From NCBI GenBank assembly GCA_023386115.1, contig JAEWKL010000231.1, forward strand, positions 1 through 24,820: a DNA stretch of 24,820 bases. Direction: 5' to 3'. Origin of the DNA: Pseudomonadota bacterium (GTDB lineage: Bacteria; Pseudomonadota; Alphaproteobacteria; Rhizobiales; Beijerinckiaceae). Positions 24,750 to 24,820 of this stretch are shown one piece after another. The translations under genes were made by a program, and so were the position numbers. Under the pieces are notes generated by a model. The model ran no database searches. It was not told the origin of the DNA and saw only the letters and a program-made list of their open reading frames with translations. The stretch's first letter is position 1; each line of letters opens with the position of its first letter.

Positions 24750-24820
24750 GCCGCGAGGGCTGCGGCGATCGCCTCCAGGGCGGTGTCGGCCGCCGCGCCG
24801 TCGGGACCGCCGGCCTGGGC
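24743..24820 (-). CDS. alaS: Alanyl-tRNA synthetase, C-terminal end (partial)
   Basis: The last 25 codons of a minus-strand gene run off the window edge. They read AQAGGPDGAAADTALEAIAAAL then AAA and a TGA stop. The AQAGGPDG segment followed by an Ala-rich amphipathic helix is the typical end of alphaproteobacterial AlaS, where it closes the DHHA1 domain (RPDMAQAGGPDG...). AlaS charges tRNA-Ala and edits mischarged tRNA. The fragment is short, so the call rests on this single but characteristic tail. Confidence 0.75.
   Translation of the reverse strand, partial: AQAGGPDGAAADTALEAIAAALAAA

Overview
The window is high-GC DNA (roughly 70 percent G+C in most genes). Its gene content points to an alphaproteobacterium of the Hyphomicrobiales, most likely Methylobacterium or a close relative. 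The reasons are strong G/C preference at third codon positions, a pccB gene, a HlyD/PilZ-glycosyltransferase pair like rhizobial bgsBA, a perfect TTAA-N7-TTAA CtrA-type box, and a CheZ-type phosphatase. The genus is my inference from family resemblance; no search was run.

Layout. Positions 1-233 hold the 3' end of folC. A minus-strand run follows from 8202 down to 339: a membrane-fusion protein and a processive GT2 synthase with a C-terminal PilZ-like domain (4988-8202), a TerB-family protein, a class I glutamine amidotransferase, lrgA-lrgB, and a stand-alone FkbH-like HAD/GNAT protein that is less G/C-biased than its neighbours. A 778-bp stretch without a convincing gene (8203-8980) contains an AT-rich island just upstream of the HlyD/GT operon. 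Then come cheZ, a 43-residue HTH-like micro-ORF, an SDR and a DCC-family thiol oxidoreductase (all minus). Next are a DmdB-like acyl-CoA ligase divergent from a MarR regulator, an aldose 1-epimerase, a YkgJ-type cysteine-cluster protein, a class III aminotransferase, a soluble double-PAS chemoreceptor behind the CtrA-type box, pccB, the dTDP-rhamnose operon rfbCBDA, a probable transposase remnant, and the last 25 codons of alaS.

How the genes fit together. Two polysaccharide modules stand out: the bgsBA-like synthase/periplasmic-adaptor operon, probably controlled by c-di-GMP, and rfbCBDA, which makes dTDP-L-rhamnose for surface glycans. Two chemotaxis genes (cheZ and the soluble receptor) lie apart from any che cluster. 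The remaining genes are ordinary metabolism.

I did not find a clearly new defence or mobile system. The best leads are the bgsBA-like operon with its unusual PilZ domain and AT-rich promoter island, the CtrA-type box before the receptor, the orphan FkbH-like protein, and the 43-residue micro-ORF.
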